Shown here one piece after another: positions 24,634 to 33,069 of a stretch of DNA of 64,000 nucleotides; position 1 is the stretch's first letter; each line of letters begins with the position of its first letter. The position numbers were made by a program, and so were the translations under genes. The notes under the pieces are model-generated. The model searched no databases and was not told the origin of the DNA. It was given only the letters and a program-made list of their open reading frames with translations. The stretch comes from Pseudomonas putida (GTDB lineage Bacteria > Pseudomonadota > Gammaproteobacteria > Pseudomonadales > Pseudomonadaceae), in contig NZ_JANHLK010000001.1 of NCBI RefSeq assembly GCF_028682635.1, positions 248,001-312,000 on the forward strand, given 5' to 3'.

Positions 24634-24942
24634 GTGGTCAATGTCGAACAATTGAAGAGCAGCGTTAATCGCATGTCGGTGGATGTGGTACGCGAAGCCG
24701 TCGCCGAATTGCGCCTGGACGGCCTGGTGACGGAAGGAAAAACGCCCTTCAACAAGCTGCATTTCAATACCTGCTTTGCCGAAATCGAAGCTTTGTTCCA
24801 GCGCGCGGGCTTTCACCGCCAGCTGGATGTCGTGGGTTATCAGGGTTTGTTGTATGCACTGTATGACCCGGGTCGCTGGGAGGCGGTCGACGTGCTGCGC
24901 TGGCTCAAGGAGTACACCGAGGCGGCGCAGATACCGGCGTAA
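24634..24942 (+). CDS. Conserved hypothetical protein, predicted SOS-regulated
   Basis: A 102-residue soluble alpha-rich protein of unknown function. The start is GTG 24634 with AGGGGG 7 nt upstream; an internal Met at residue 14 is possible. The sequence has a helix-turn-like first half (VDVVREAVAELRLDGLVTEG) and no known catalytic motif. The perfect LexA box at 24542 is the only regulatory site in the 170-nt gap, so the gene is probably induced by DNA damage. A role in repair, mutagenesis or cell-cycle delay is speculation. Confidence 0.8.
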   Translation: MVNVEQLKSSVNRMSVDVVREAVAELRLDGLVTEGKTPFNKLHFNTCFAEIEALFQRAGFHRQLDVVGYQGLLYALYDPGRWEAVDVLRWLKEYTEAAQIPA

Positions 24943-25013
24943 GGATTCTGCGCTAGGTTCGTTTGCGCTGCTGTTGGATAATGCCGCTCTGCATTCAAGG
25001 TAAGAGCTTTTGT

Positions 25014-25904
25014 ATGTCCACTTCAGCATTTTCTGCTGCACACAGCCAGGCCAGCACGCTGTACCTGCCGCCTGGCCCGTGGCAGACCGTTTTCGATTGC
25101 CTGTGCGAGCACTTCAGCGCCATCAGTCGTGAACAATGGCTGGACAGAATCGCTCGCGGTCGCGTCCTCGATGGGCAGGGCGCGCCCATTGCCCTTGACC
25201 TGCCTTACAGGGAAGGCTTGCGGATTCACTATTTTCGCGAAGTGCCTGACGAAAAACCGATCCCGGTGGTCGAGTCGATCCTGTACGCGGACGAGCATCT
25301 GGTGGTGGCGGACAAGCCACATTTTCTACCCGTAACCCCGGCGGGTGAGTACGTCGAACAGACCTTGTTGCGTCGCCTTATCCGTCGCCTGGACAACCCG
25401 CACCTGGTGCCCTTGCATCGCATCGACCGGCATACCGCGGGTCTGGTGCTGTTTTCCGCCAACCCGCAGAGCCGTTCGGCGTATCAGTCGCTGTTTCCTT
25501 CGCGGCAGATCGAAAAGCGCTACGAGGCTATCGCCCGGGCATTACCTGACCTGACGTTTCCACTGGTGCACAAGAGCCGACTCATCGATGGCGAGCCGTT
25601 CTTTCGCATGCAGGAAGGGCCGGGCGCCAGCAACACCGAGACGGCTGTGGAAGTCCGGGAAAAGAACGGCGACCTCTGGCGCTATGGGCTTTATCCGGTG
25701 ACGGGCAAGAAACATCAGTTGCGGGTGCACATGACCGCCCTGGGCGCCAGCATCTGCAACGACCCGTTTTATCCCCGGGTGCTCAAGGACGTGGAAGATG
25801 ACTATGCCAACCCGCTGAAACTGCTGGCCCAGGGGCTGAAATTTGTAGACCCGGTGACGGGTGAGGGCCGGGAGTTCGAGAGCGCAATCACGTTGCAGTG
25901 GTGA
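25014..25904 (+). CDS. RluA-family pseudouridine synthase
   Basis: A 296-residue RNA pseudouridine synthase. The catalytic motif is VPLHRIDRHTAGLVLF (Asp nucleophile) at about residues 137-152, with YADEHLVVADKPHFLPVTPA before it and GKKHQLRVHMTALGASICND after it, all typical of the RluA clan. There is no classical S4 domain, although the first 65 residues are a short RNA-binding-like region. ATG 25014 follows a weak ribosome site. The target, rRNA or tRNA, cannot be told from sequence alone. Confidence 0.88.
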   Translation: MSTSAFSAAHSQASTLYLPPGPWQTVFDCLCEHFSAISREQWLDRIARGRVLDGQGAPIALDLPYREGLRIHYFREVPDEKPIPVVESILYADEHLVVADKPHFLPVTPAGEYVEQTLLRRLIRRLDNPHLVPLHRIDRHTAGLVLFSANPQSRSAYQSLFPSRQIEKRYEAIARALPDLTFPLVHKSRLIDGEPFFRMQEGPGASNTETAVEVREKNGDLWRYGLYPVTGKKHQLRVHMTALGASICNDPFYPRVLKDVEDDYANPLKLLAQGLKFVDPVTGEGREFESAITLQW

Positions 25905-26004
25905 GCAGGGCATTCAAAAAAATCGAATTTATGCCCAGGTCTGCAGTCTTTTGATCAGGCGCCACGCCTGTGGCGTTCGATACCTCCCATGCAAGGAGAT
26001 ATTC

Positions 26005-26283
26005 ATGAAACGAACCGTATTCGCCGGAATGTTGATTTGCACCGCCCTGTTGGCCTCTCCCGTATTCGCCGCAGACAACGACCTGTGCACCATCAAGCTC
26101 CAGGAGCTCAAGGACAAGGTCACCAGCCTGCCGGCCACGTCCGAAAACACCACCATGGAAATCAAGCGGATGCAGGCCAGCGCTGAATCGGCCCGGGCCG
26201 CCAACGACGACAAGAAATGCATCACCGAGGCCACGCAGGCACTGGCACGCGTGGATAAACTGAACAATGAGCCGAACCCTTAG
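26005..26283 (+). CDS. Small periplasmic protein of unknown function
   Basis: A 92-residue protein with a Sec signal peptide (MKRTVFAGMLICTALLASPV, cleaved after FAA). The mature part is about 70 residues, mostly helical, with two Cys (LCTIKL and KKCITEA) likely to form a disulfide. It resembles the DUF1090-type small periplasmic coiled proteins in layout only. AAGGAG lies 7 nt before ATG. A bidirectional terminator follows. Confidence 0.82.
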   Translation: MKRTVFAGMLICTALLASPVFAADNDLCTIKLQELKDKVTSLPATSENTTMEIKRMQASAESARAANDDKKCITEATQALARVDKLNNEPNP

Positions 26284-26310
26284 CGAGGGTTTTCCAGAGG
26301 CGAATAAAAA

Positions 26311-26334
26311 TGCCCCGACCAGTCGGGGCATTTT
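26311..26334. terminator. Bidirectional intrinsic terminator
   Basis: TGCCCCGA-ccag-TCGGGGCA (26311-26330) flanked by AAAAA on the left and TTTT on the right. It serves both the periplasmic-protein gene and the convergent lipoprotein gene. Confidence 0.9.
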
Positions 26335-26360
26335 CATGTATCCGGTAGTCGCCGCGAAGA

Positions 26361-26582
26361 TTACAACTCTTTGACGGTACGAACCTGATCCTTGTTGATG
26401 CGGGTCTGCTTGCCATCCAGCTGTTCGAATTCGTAGAAGCCCGAATCCTGGTCGTAGTTTGGCGTGTCGACGGCCTGGATTTCGCGACCGTCATTCAAGG
26501 TGATCACAGTAGGCGATGCGCAACCGGCGAGGGTAGCGAGGCCCAGTGCAAGCATGAAAGTGGCCAGGGTCCGTTGAGTCAT
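26361..26582 (-). CDS. YgdI/YgdR-like small lipoprotein (DUF903)
   Basis: A 73-residue lipoprotein. The signal ends in the lipobox LATLAGC (Cys about residue 22). The mature domain VITLNDGREIQAVDTPNYDQ and following, through TRINKDQVRTVKEL, fits the SH3-like YgdI/YgdR fold. ATG 26582 has GGAG 8 nt upstream. Residue +2 after Cys is Ala, so outer-membrane sorting is expected. Confidence 0.9.
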   Translation of the reverse strand: MTQRTLATFMLALGLATLAGCASPTVITLNDGREIQAVDTPNYDQDSGFYEFEQLDGKQTRINKDQVRTVKEL

Positions 26583-26659
26583 GGAAGTGTCTCCGAAAAA
26601 ATGAATTCTTTTGGTTGCTGGGCTTGAGACGTAAACAGCGCGCGCAAGTTCCTTGGTAC

Positions 26660-27262
26660 TCAGTCTGACACAGTGTCTGACGTACTTAACAGTTCGGGCG
26701 TGTTGAGGTTTGCCAGGCGCGGATCGTTGTCGGGGCACTGCAACGCAGTAGCACCCAGCTGGCGCATCAGTCGACCCGGGCTACGTTCACCCTCCTTCCA
26801 GGCCGTTTCGAAATCAGCGCGCAGTGCCACTGGAATAATGCACAGCAACGGCTCCCAGTGGCCGTCATGGCGCAGCATCAAGGGTTTGTCCGGATGCTGG
26901 CTGGCGGCTTCGCGCATGCTGCTGAGCAGTGCCTGGTCAATGCGCGGGACATCACATGGCAAGACTAGCAGATGATTGTGACGGGCCGCTTTGAGACCGG
27001 CACGAATGCCCGCCAATGGCCCCGGAAAATCGCCTTCGTCGTCATGGACCAATTGATCGGCGTAGGGCGCGTACTTTTCCAGGTTCCGGTTGCACGAGAT
27101 GATCAGGTCATCGCTCAGCGCGCGTGTCTTGCGATGCAGATGTGCAATCAACGGCTCGCCGTGCCATTCCAGCAACCCCTTGTCCTGGCCGCCCATGCGC
27201 TGGCCGCGGCCGCCTGCCAGGAGCAAAATGGAGCAGGGTGGCAACGCTGGGTTCGAAGTCAT
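26660..27262 (-). CDS. mobA: Molybdenum cofactor guanylyltransferase MobA
   Basis: A 200-residue nucleotidyltransferase that attaches GMP to molybdopterin to make MGD. The GTP-binding signature [19 protein letters not shown] is at residues 14-32; [12 protein letters not shown] and LPCDVPRID (metal Asp) follow. The start has GGAGG 6 nt upstream. It is divergent from moaB-moeA, giving a compact Moco locus. Confidence 0.95.
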   Translation of the reverse strand: MTSNPALPPCSILLLAGGRGQRMGGQDKGLLEWHGEPLIAHLHRKTRALSDDLIISCNRNLEKYAPYADQLVHDDEGDFPGPLAGIRAGLKAARHNHLLVLPCDVPRIDQALLSSMREAASQHPDKPLMLRHDGHWEPLLCIIPVALRADFETAWKEGERSPGRLMRQLGATALQCPDNDPRLANLNTPELLSTSDTVSD

Positions 27263-27343
27263 GGCAGGCCTCCATGGGGGCGGCGAAAAATGAGGTCGCT
27301 GTGATATAACACCGGGCTGTTTCTCCTACAACTGGACGAGCCT

Positions 27344-27883
27344 ATGAAAGCCAAGGCTGATGTACCTTTCGCGCCGCTCAACATCGCGGTGCTGACGGTC
27401 AGCGATACCCGTACCCTGGAAACCGATACCTCAGGCCAGCTGTTCGTTGACCGCCTGACGGCTGCCGGACACAACCTGGCCTGCCGGGTCTTGCTAAAAG
27501 ATGACCTCTACAAGATTCGCGCGCAAGTTGCCAACTGGATCGCCGACGAGGTCGTACAGGTGGTGCTGATCACCGGCGGCACCGGTTTCACCGGTCGTGA
27601 CAGCACGCCGGAAGCAGTGAGCTGCCTGCTCGACAAACAAGTCGATGGTTTTGGTGAATTGTTCCGCCAGATATCGGTGGCGGACATCGGCACATCGACC
27701 GTCCAGTCCCGCGCCTTGGCCGGCCTGGCCAACGGCACGCTGGTGTGCTGCCTGCCGGGGTCGACCAATGCGGTACGCACCGGTTGGGATGGCATTCTTG
27801 GCGAGCAGCTGGATTCGCGCCATCGCCCGTGCAATTTCGTGACTCACCTGAAACAGGCGGCACCCTGTGAATCCCGCGGGTAA
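27344..27883 (+). CDS. moaB: Molybdenum cofactor biosynthesis protein B
   Basis: A 179-residue MogA/MoaB-type molybdopterin adenylyltransferase-fold protein with LITGGTGFTGRDSTPEAV (substrate loop) and CCLPGSTNAVRTGWD. It overlaps moeA by 17 nt, indicating one transcription unit. MoaB activates molybdopterin by adenylation in some bacteria; whether this copy is catalytic or accessory is not shown by sequence. Confidence 0.93.
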   Translation: MKAKADVPFAPLNIAVLTVSDTRTLETDTSGQLFVDRLTAAGHNLACRVLLKDDLYKIRAQVANWIADEVVQVVLITGGTGFTGRDSTPEAVSCLLDKQVDGFGELFRQISVADIGTSTVQSRALAGLANGTLVCCLPGSTNAVRTGWDGILGEQLDSRHRPCNFVTHLKQAAPCESRG

Positions 27884-29093
27884 GCCGGGCAAGACCGGGA
27901 CCCTGATGCCGGTCGAGGTAGCCCTGGCGCGTCTGCTGGAAATGGCCGACGCCTCTCGGATTGTAGAGCGCGAGCGTTTGCCGTTGGCGCAGGTCGAGGG
28001 CCGGGTGCTGGCCGACGATCTGCTGTCGTCCCTCGATCTGCCGCCGTGGCCCAATAGCGCGATGGATGGTTATGCCTTGCGCGTGGCTGACTGGAACGCA
28101 GAGCCGTTGGTGGTCAGTCAGAAAGTCTTTGCCGGCCAGGCGCCTGTTGCCTTGACGCCGGGCACCTGCGCGCGAATCTTCACCGGCGCACCTGTGCCGC
28201 CGGGTGCCGATTGCGTCGAGATGCAGGAGAACGCCGAAGTCCAGGCGGATGGACGTGTCCGTTTCACCGAGTCCCTGGTCATCGGGCAGAACATTCGTCC
28301 ACAAGGACAGGAAACCACCGTTGGCGAACTGATCCTGCCGGCGGGCACGCGGCTGGGGCCGATCGAGCAAGGTCTGGCCGCCTCGCTGGGGTGTGCCGAG
28401 CTTGCGGTGATCCGCAAGGTTCGCGTGGCGGTGCTGTCCACCGGGGATGAACTGATCGAGCCGGGTCAGCCGCTGGGGCCGGGGCAGATCTACAACAGCA
28501 ACCGTGTGTTGCTCTGCAGCTGGTTGCAGCGCCTGGGTTGCGAGGTGATCGACGCCGGGATCCTGCCGGATGACCTGGACACCACGCGCGCGCGCCTGGG
28601 CGAGCTGGGGAATGTCGACCTGATTCTCTCGACCGGCGGCGTATCGGTGGGGGAGGCCGACTTCCTGGGCATGGCGCTGCGAGAAGAGGGCGAGCTGGCG
28701 CTGTGGAAACTGGCCATCAAGCCCGGAAAACCCCTGACCTTCGGACATTTTCGTAGCGTGCCGGTGATCGGCCTGCCGGGCAATCCAGCCTCGACCCTGG
28801 TGACCTTTGCCTTGCTGGCAAGGCCTTACCTGCTGCGCCGCATGGGTGTGCAGGAGGTGGAGCCGCTGAAGGTGCAAGTGCCTGCAGGGTTCGACTGGAC
28901 TAAGGCCGGCAATCGACGCGAGTACCTGCGCGGTCGCCTGGAGAACGGCCAGGCCATCATCTACCGCAATCAGAGTTCCGGTGTGCTGCGCAGCGCCGCC
29001 TGGGCCGATGGATTGGTCGAGGTCATGGAGGAGCGGACGCTGGTGGCAGGTGACAGCGTCTACTTCATTCCGCTGAGCGAAGTGTTGAGCTGA
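27867..29093 (+). CDS. moeA: Molybdopterin molybdenumtransferase
   Basis: A 408-residue MoeA with all domains: MDGYALR near residue 68 (domain I), the molybdate/ATP domain III with ILSTGGVSVGEADFL and KPGKPLTFG, and IGLPGNPASTLVTF. It inserts molybdate into adenylated molybdopterin. GTG 27867 lies inside the end of moaB; an ATG at 27906 would remove 13 residues but lacks a ribosome site. A large hairpin follows. Confidence 0.94.
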   Translation: MNPAGKPGKTGTLMPVEVALARLLEMADASRIVERERLPLAQVEGRVLADDLLSSLDLPPWPNSAMDGYALRVADWNAEPLVVSQKVFAGQAPVALTPGTCARIFTGAPVPPGADCVEMQENAEVQADGRVRFTESLVIGQNIRPQGQETTVGELILPAGTRLGPIEQGLAASLGCAELAVIRKVRVAVLSTGDELIEPGQPLGPGQIYNSNRVLLCSWLQRLGCEVIDAGILPDDLDTTRARLGELGNVDLILSTGGVSVGEADFLGMALREEGELALWKLAIKPGKPLTFGHFRSVPVIGLPGNPASTLVTFALLARPYLLRRMGVQEVEPLKVQVPAGFDWTKAGNRREYLRGRLENGQAIIYRNQSSGVLRSAAWADGLVEVMEERTLVAGDSVYFIPLSEVLS

Positions 29094-29110
29094 TCTGGAC
29101 GCCACGCGGT

Positions 29111-29146
29111 GACGCAAGCCCGGTCGATTGAGCCGGGTTTTGCGTC
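29111..29146 (+). terminator. Terminator-like hairpin after moeA
   Basis: GACGCAA (29111-29117) pairs with TTGCGTC (29140-29146), and the inner GCCCGG pairs with CCGGGT before a TTTT run. It separates moeA from the convergent gene at 29156. Confidence 0.75.
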
Positions 29147-29155
29147 CATGGTAGA

Positions 29156-29467
29156 TCAATGAGCCAGCAGCAGTGAGACGACCTGGTCGAAACGGCTGTT
29201 GGCGATCCAGCCCAGCAGCCCCAGGACAACGACTGTTCCGCCCACCGAATAGGCAAGCCTGAGCCTGATTGACCTGACGTCACTGCGAATCCTTTCCAGA
29301 TCGCCTCGCAGGGTTTCGAGGTGTGTCTCAAGCTCGTTGACGCGAGGTTGCATAGGAACTTCTCCACTGGATTTTGCACTGCTGACGAGTTCAGCTGGAT
29401 GATCGGCCCGTTTCATTGCGAGCGGCACCACCGGCATCACCGGTGACCTGATGTCATGTCGTTGCAT
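29156..29467 (-). CDS. Small membrane-anchored protein with coiled coil, hypothetical
   Basis: A 103-residue protein (ATG 29467, AAGGA 6 nt upstream) or 65 residues if ATG 29353 (GGAG 8 nt upstream) is used. The conserved-looking part has a heptad coiled coil (VNELETHLETLRGDLERIRS) and one transmembrane segment (VGGTVVVLGLLGWIAN), then a short tail. Topology suggests a cytoplasmic coiled coil tethered to the inner membrane. Function unknown. Confidence 0.7.
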   Translation of the reverse strand: MQRHDIRSPVMPVVPLAMKRADHPAELVSSAKSSGEVPMQPRVNELETHLETLRGDLERIRSDVRSIRLRLAYSVGGTVVVLGLLGWIANSRFDQVVSLLLAH

Positions 29468-29681
29468 TGCACATCCTTGCGTCTGTCCTGCTGATGACTG
29501 AAAACCGCTGACACAAAAGTGTACCAATCGCCATTTCTGGTCAATTGAGCCGATTCCTCACGTTTTGTAAGAAAATTCTCCTTATTGGACTCAAGCGTAA
29601 ATAATTCATTTTTTTGCGACTTTTCAGGAGGGTGGTGAGGTCACATGTCCCATACGCCTTCAAAGATGGGGAGTGACGACA

Positions 29682-30599
29682 ATGAGCGAACGCAAGGCAC
29701 TGTTGATTCTGCATGGCAAGCAGGCGCTCAACGAAGCGGTTCGGGCCGCCGTCGAGGAAAAGCGTGAACAAGGCTGGGACCTGGCCGTGCGCCTGACCTG
29801 GGAAGCCGGGGATGCGCAACGGCTGGTGGGCGAAGCGCTGGAGGCGGGTTATCGGCGTATCATTGCCGGTGGCGGCGACGGCACCTTGCGCGATATTGCC
29901 GAAGCCATGGCCGGCCAGTCGCCGGAGGCCAGCCTGGTGCTGATGCCGCTGGGCACCGCCAACGATTTTGCCCGTGCTGCCGGTGTGCCGCTGGAGCCGG
30001 ATCAGGCACTGGCGCTGCTGGACGTTGCCCCCAGCGCCATCGACCTGGGGGAAGTCGGTGGCCAGGTGTTCCTGAATATGGCCACCGGTGGTTTTGGCAG
30101 CCAGGTCACGGCCAATACCTCCGAAGAACTGAAGAAAGTCCTCGGTGGTGCGGCGTATCTGTTCACCGGCTTGACGCGTTTCAGTGAGCTGCATGCGGCG
30201 TATGGTGAATTGCAGGGGCCTGATTTTCACTGGAGTGGCGAGTTGCTGGCGCTGGGGATCGGTAACGGTCGACAGGCGGGTGGTGGGCATGTGCTCTGCC
30301 CAGAGGCTTTGGCGGACGACGGGCTACTCGACATCAGCATTCTGCCGGCACCGCAGGAGCTGGTCGGCACCTTGAAGAACCTGCTGGCCGATGGTTTCGG
30401 ACTCGATAGCATGTTCGTCCGCGCCCGCCTGCCATGGGTTGAGATCAAGGCCTCTGAGGGCCTCTACATCAACCTTGACGGCGAACCGCTCGAGGGTGAC
30501 AGCCTGCGGTTCTCGGCTCGGCCGGCGGCGCTGCGGGTGCATTTGCCCGAGCAGTCACCCTTGTTGAGCAGGGCTGGAACTGTCAGTCGTCCAGACTGA
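29682..30599 (+). CDS. yegS: YegS-like lipid kinase (diacylglycerol kinase catalytic domain)
   Basis: A 305-residue DAGK-catalytic-domain protein with the nucleotide loop IIAGGGDGTLRDIAEAM and MPLGTANDFARAAGVPL, and the C-terminal LYINLDGEPLEGD. It phosphorylates lipids, phosphatidylglycerol in the E. coli case. ATG 29682 is chosen (GGGGAG 8 nt upstream) over GTG 29673. The 3' end overlaps the convergent response regulator gene by 17 nt, so antisense interference is possible. Confidence 0.92.
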   Translation: MSERKALLILHGKQALNEAVRAAVEEKREQGWDLAVRLTWEAGDAQRLVGEALEAGYRRIIAGGGDGTLRDIAEAMAGQSPEASLVLMPLGTANDFARAAGVPLEPDQALALLDVAPSAIDLGEVGGQVFLNMATGGFGSQVTANTSEELKKVLGGAAYLFTGLTRFSELHAAYGELQGPDFHWSGELLALGIGNGRQAGGGHVLCPEALADDGLLDISILPAPQELVGTLKNLLADGFGLDSMFVRARLPWVEIKASEGLYINLDGEPLEGDSLRFSARPAALRVHLPEQSPLLSRAGTVSRPD

Positions 30600-31242
30600 T
30601 GATCTGCTCGCGCACGGCGAACAAGACAAGGCCGGCCACGTCAAATATCTGCAAGCGCTTCATGACTTGCGAGCGATGGGTTTCCACGGTCTTGACGCTC
30701 AGGCCCAGGCCGTTGGCGATTTCCCGGGTGGATTTGCCACGCACGATCAACCGCAGGATTTCCAGCTGACGGGCTGTCAGGTTGTGCGAGTCTGCCGGGG
30801 CCGCCGGGCTGTTCTGGGTCCGGTTCAACGCCTGGGTGATCACGGTATGGGCGATGGCCGGGCTCAGGTAGCGCTCATTGTTACGCAAGGCTTCCAGCGC
30901 GTGTTCCAGTTCGGTGGCCGTGGTGTCCTTGAGTAAATAACCATGGGCCCCGGATTCCAGGGCTTGCATGATGAGTGCCGGGTCGGTGTGCATCGACAGG
31001 ATCAGCACCTTGCTGTGCGGACGGACCCGCTTGAGCTGTTGCAAGGCTTCGAGGCCACCGGTCTGCTTCATGGAAATATCCAGCAGCACGATATCCGGCG
31101 ACAGTCGCTGGGCCATTTCGAGCAGCTGCGAGCCATCGTTGGCCTCGCCGACAACCGCATAGCCAGGAAGGTCCAGCACCAGGGCGCGCACGCCAGCCCT
31201 GATCAGCGAGTGGTCATCCACCAGAAGCAAGTTACAAGTCAA
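30583..31242 (-). CDS. NarL/FixJ-family response regulator
   Basis: A 219-residue two-domain regulator. The receiver has phosphoacceptor Asp54 in DIVLLDISM, the acidic pair in LLVDDHS and Lys in YLLKDTT. The LuxR-type helix-turn-helix is LTARQLEILRLIVRGKSTRE through LGLSVKTVETHRSQVMKRL. The start is TTG 31242, overlapping the stop of the upstream kinase (TTGA) with TAAGG 7 nt before, i.e. translational coupling. It resembles the ErdR/AgmR group that controls ethanol or acetate metabolism in pseudomonads, but target genes cannot be read here. Confidence 0.92.
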   Translation of the reverse strand: MTCNLLLVDDHSLIRAGVRALVLDLPGYAVVGEANDGSQLLEMAQRLSPDIVLLDISMKQTGGLEALQQLKRVRPHSKVLILSMHTDPALIMQALESGAHGYLLKDTTATELEHALEALRNNERYLSPAIAHTVITQALNRTQNSPAAPADSHNLTARQLEILRLIVRGKSTREIANGLGLSVKTVETHRSQVMKRLQIFDVAGLVLFAVREQIISLDD

Positions 31243-32132
31243 TGCATAACCTTATTCGTATTGGCCCGTTCGAACTCACGGGGTGCCCATGGGAAGAGGG
31301 CTTCGATTTGGGTGCCTTTGCCTGGCTGGCTGGTCACGGTCAGCGTGCCGCCCAGTTGTTTGATCCGTTCCGACATCCCGGCCATGCCGCGTTGTCCTTC
31401 ACGCCCCGGATCGGTGGCCGGCGCGAAACCGCGGCCATCGTCACTGATCAGCAATGCCAGGCCCTGGGGCAAACGCTGCAGGCAGACCAGCAGGTTTTGC
31501 GCATCGGCATGGCGCAGCATGTTGGTGACGGCCTCCTGGGTGATGCGAAAGGCCGCCACTGCCATTTCTTCCGGGATGCCGGTCAGTCGTTGCTGGCACT
31601 CCAGGCTCCAGTGCACCGGGGTGTTGCTCAGCGTCTTGAGCAAATGCGCCCGCAGGCTGGCTTCCAGCCCAAGGCTGGCCAGTTGTCGGGGGTTGAGGAT
31701 GGCCGATACATCGCGAACCTTGGCGAGGGTTTCATCCAGCGTGTCGCACAGCACCGAGCATTGCCCCTGCAGGTCTTCGGGCATCCTGCGCTTGAGCCAG
31801 TCACTCTGAAGTTTTGCCGCGGTCAGCAACTGGCCGATGTCGTCGTGCAATTCCCGACTGAGGCGATGGCGTTCGTTTTCCTGGACTTGCAGCATCCGTT
31901 CGGCCAGCTCCTGAGGTTGGAACTTGATCGACTTGCGTGACAGGCGGTATTGCATCCAGACGCAGCCCAGCGCAGCAAGATCGAGCGCCAGCAGACCCAG
32001 CGGCAACTGTGTGGACAGGCCGTAGACCAGCAGGCTGCCGAGTGTCGAGCCGGCGCATAGAAGCAGCGTGAACCGGCGTGCGTTATCTGGGGAGGGTGGC
32101 CATTTGGCGATTGAATTGAGGCTGGCGTACAT
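31239..32132 (-). CDS. NarX-type sensor histidine kinase (HisKA_3)
   Basis: A 297-residue kinase. Two hydrophobic segments at about residues 22-60 lie close together, so it has almost no periplasmic sensor. HisKA_3 is RHRLSRELHDDIGQLLTAAK (phospho-His) and the HATPase domain has EAVTNMLRHADAQN and LLISDDGRGFAP. The start is uncertain: ATG 32132 is used; a TTG at 32147 adds five residues and neither has a good ribosome site. Co-translated with the response regulator. A 12-bp direct repeat with 21-bp period lies about 100 nt upstream. Confidence 0.88.
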   Translation of the reverse strand: MYASLNSIAKWPPSPDNARRFTLLLCAGSTLGSLLVYGLSTQLPLGLLALDLAALGCVWMQYRLSRKSIKFQPQELAERMLQVQENERHRLSRELHDDIGQLLTAAKLQSDWLKRRMPEDLQGQCSVLCDTLDETLAKVRDVSAILNPRQLASLGLEASLRAHLLKTLSNTPVHWSLECQQRLTGIPEEMAVAAFRITQEAVTNMLRHADAQNLLVCLQRLPQGLALLISDDGRGFAPATDPGREGQRGMAGMSERIKQLGGTLTVTSQPGKGTQIEALFPWAPREFERANTNKVMH

Positions 32133-32598
32133 AGCGGATGGAGCCAATGGATGTTCGCTGCGGGCCGATCGGTCATGTTCGCTGACAGATCGATGATTTT
32201 TTTATGTCAGCTTTCGACTTCAACGGTTTTTTGTATAAGAAAACCACGGTCTTGTATAAGAAATCAGACCTGAATTTTTTAGCTGAGTTGTCTGCAATCG
32301 CGTTGCCGTTAATTGACGACAACTAATGGGCGGCATAATAGCACTTCGAATACCGTTGGTCGCGCTTGTGATTAGATGTCCAGGAGGACAGGAGATAGCG
32401 CCCAGGAAGGTGGGAACACCGTTTAGGCCACGATTATTTGGATCCAATAAAAATCGGCGCAGACAGACGAATACTTGTACAAGCAATAGTTACTTGTTTC
32501 GAGGTGTCGTTAGCAGATATGAAGTATTCAATTGCGACATGAGTCCGCACAAGTTGTGATGCAGTCATCTATTCGCAGCTTGACGTACTTGCGCAAAG
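32133..32598. other. AT-rich intergenic region upstream of kinase operon
   Basis: There are 466 nt without a credible gene, between the kinase start and the 3' end of the Hpt-like gene, both leftward. The only structure I see is the TTGTATAAGAAA direct repeat at 32231-32263. A small RNA cannot be excluded. Confidence 0.5.
32231..32263 (+). repeat. 12-bp direct repeat TTGTATAAGAAA, 21-bp period
   Basis: Exact copies at 32231-32242 and 32252-32263, two helical turns apart, on the promoter side of the histidine kinase-response regulator operon. Probable tandem binding site for a regulator, possibly the operon's own. Confidence 0.55.
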
Positions 32599-33069
32599 TT
32601 AAGCCTGGCGCTGCGAATAAGAAACGAGTGTGTACGGCCTGGAATCAACCGGGGGGCGAAACTGACTCTGGCCGACCTGGAACGCGAAGGCTTCGATCAG
32701 GGAGGCCTGTTCAGTTTCATCGAGGCTGAGCTGCCCGGTTTTCTGGTCGATCAGTTCAAGTTGCCAGGCGATCAGCGTCAGGCAGTCCTTGAGCGCATCC
32801 AGGGCTTCGTCGTGCAGTGCCATGTGGTTGTGGGCGTGATTGAGCAGGCCATGAATGTGCAATGAAAACTCTGACACGGCCGCGAGGGCGAGGGCATCTG
32901 CCTTGCACGCCAGTTTGAGCAGGGTGCTGAGCATGCAATCAATGGCGTCCGGGTCATTGCTGATCAATTGCAGATGACTCAGGCACTCCTCGGTCCTGGC
33001 CAGGAGTGTTTCAGCCTCGACGAGAAACTCGGGAATGCGCTTTGCCCACTCTTTACGATTGTTCGGCAT
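32599..33069 (-). CDS. Degenerate Hpt/CheA-P1-like helical protein
   Basis: A 156-residue all-helical protein. The start (PEFLVEAETLLARTEECLSH) and helix spacing match Hpt/CheA P1 domains, but where the phospho-His motif HSLKG is expected the sequence reads LLKLACKADALAL, without His. A His-rich stretch further on (HIHGLLNHAHNHMALHDEAL) is unusual. ATG 33069 has GGAG 6 nt upstream. It is divergent from cheV across a 417-nt region. It may be a pseudo-Hpt adaptor in chemotaxis signalling, or an unrelated helical bundle; the call rests on visual fold similarity. Confidence 0.65.
   Translation of the reverse strand: MPNNRKEWAKRIPEFLVEAETLLARTEECLSHLQLISNDPDAIDCMLSTLLKLACKADALALAAVSEFSLHIHGLLNHAHNHMALHDEALDALKDCLTLIAWQLELIDQKTGQLSLDETEQASLIEAFAFQVGQSQFRPPVDSRPYTLVSYSQRQA

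Noticed and set aside
27588-29159. 523-codon minus-strand frame opposite moaB-moeA
   Set aside because: Shadow of moeA; composition is Gln/His/Arg-rich without motifs.
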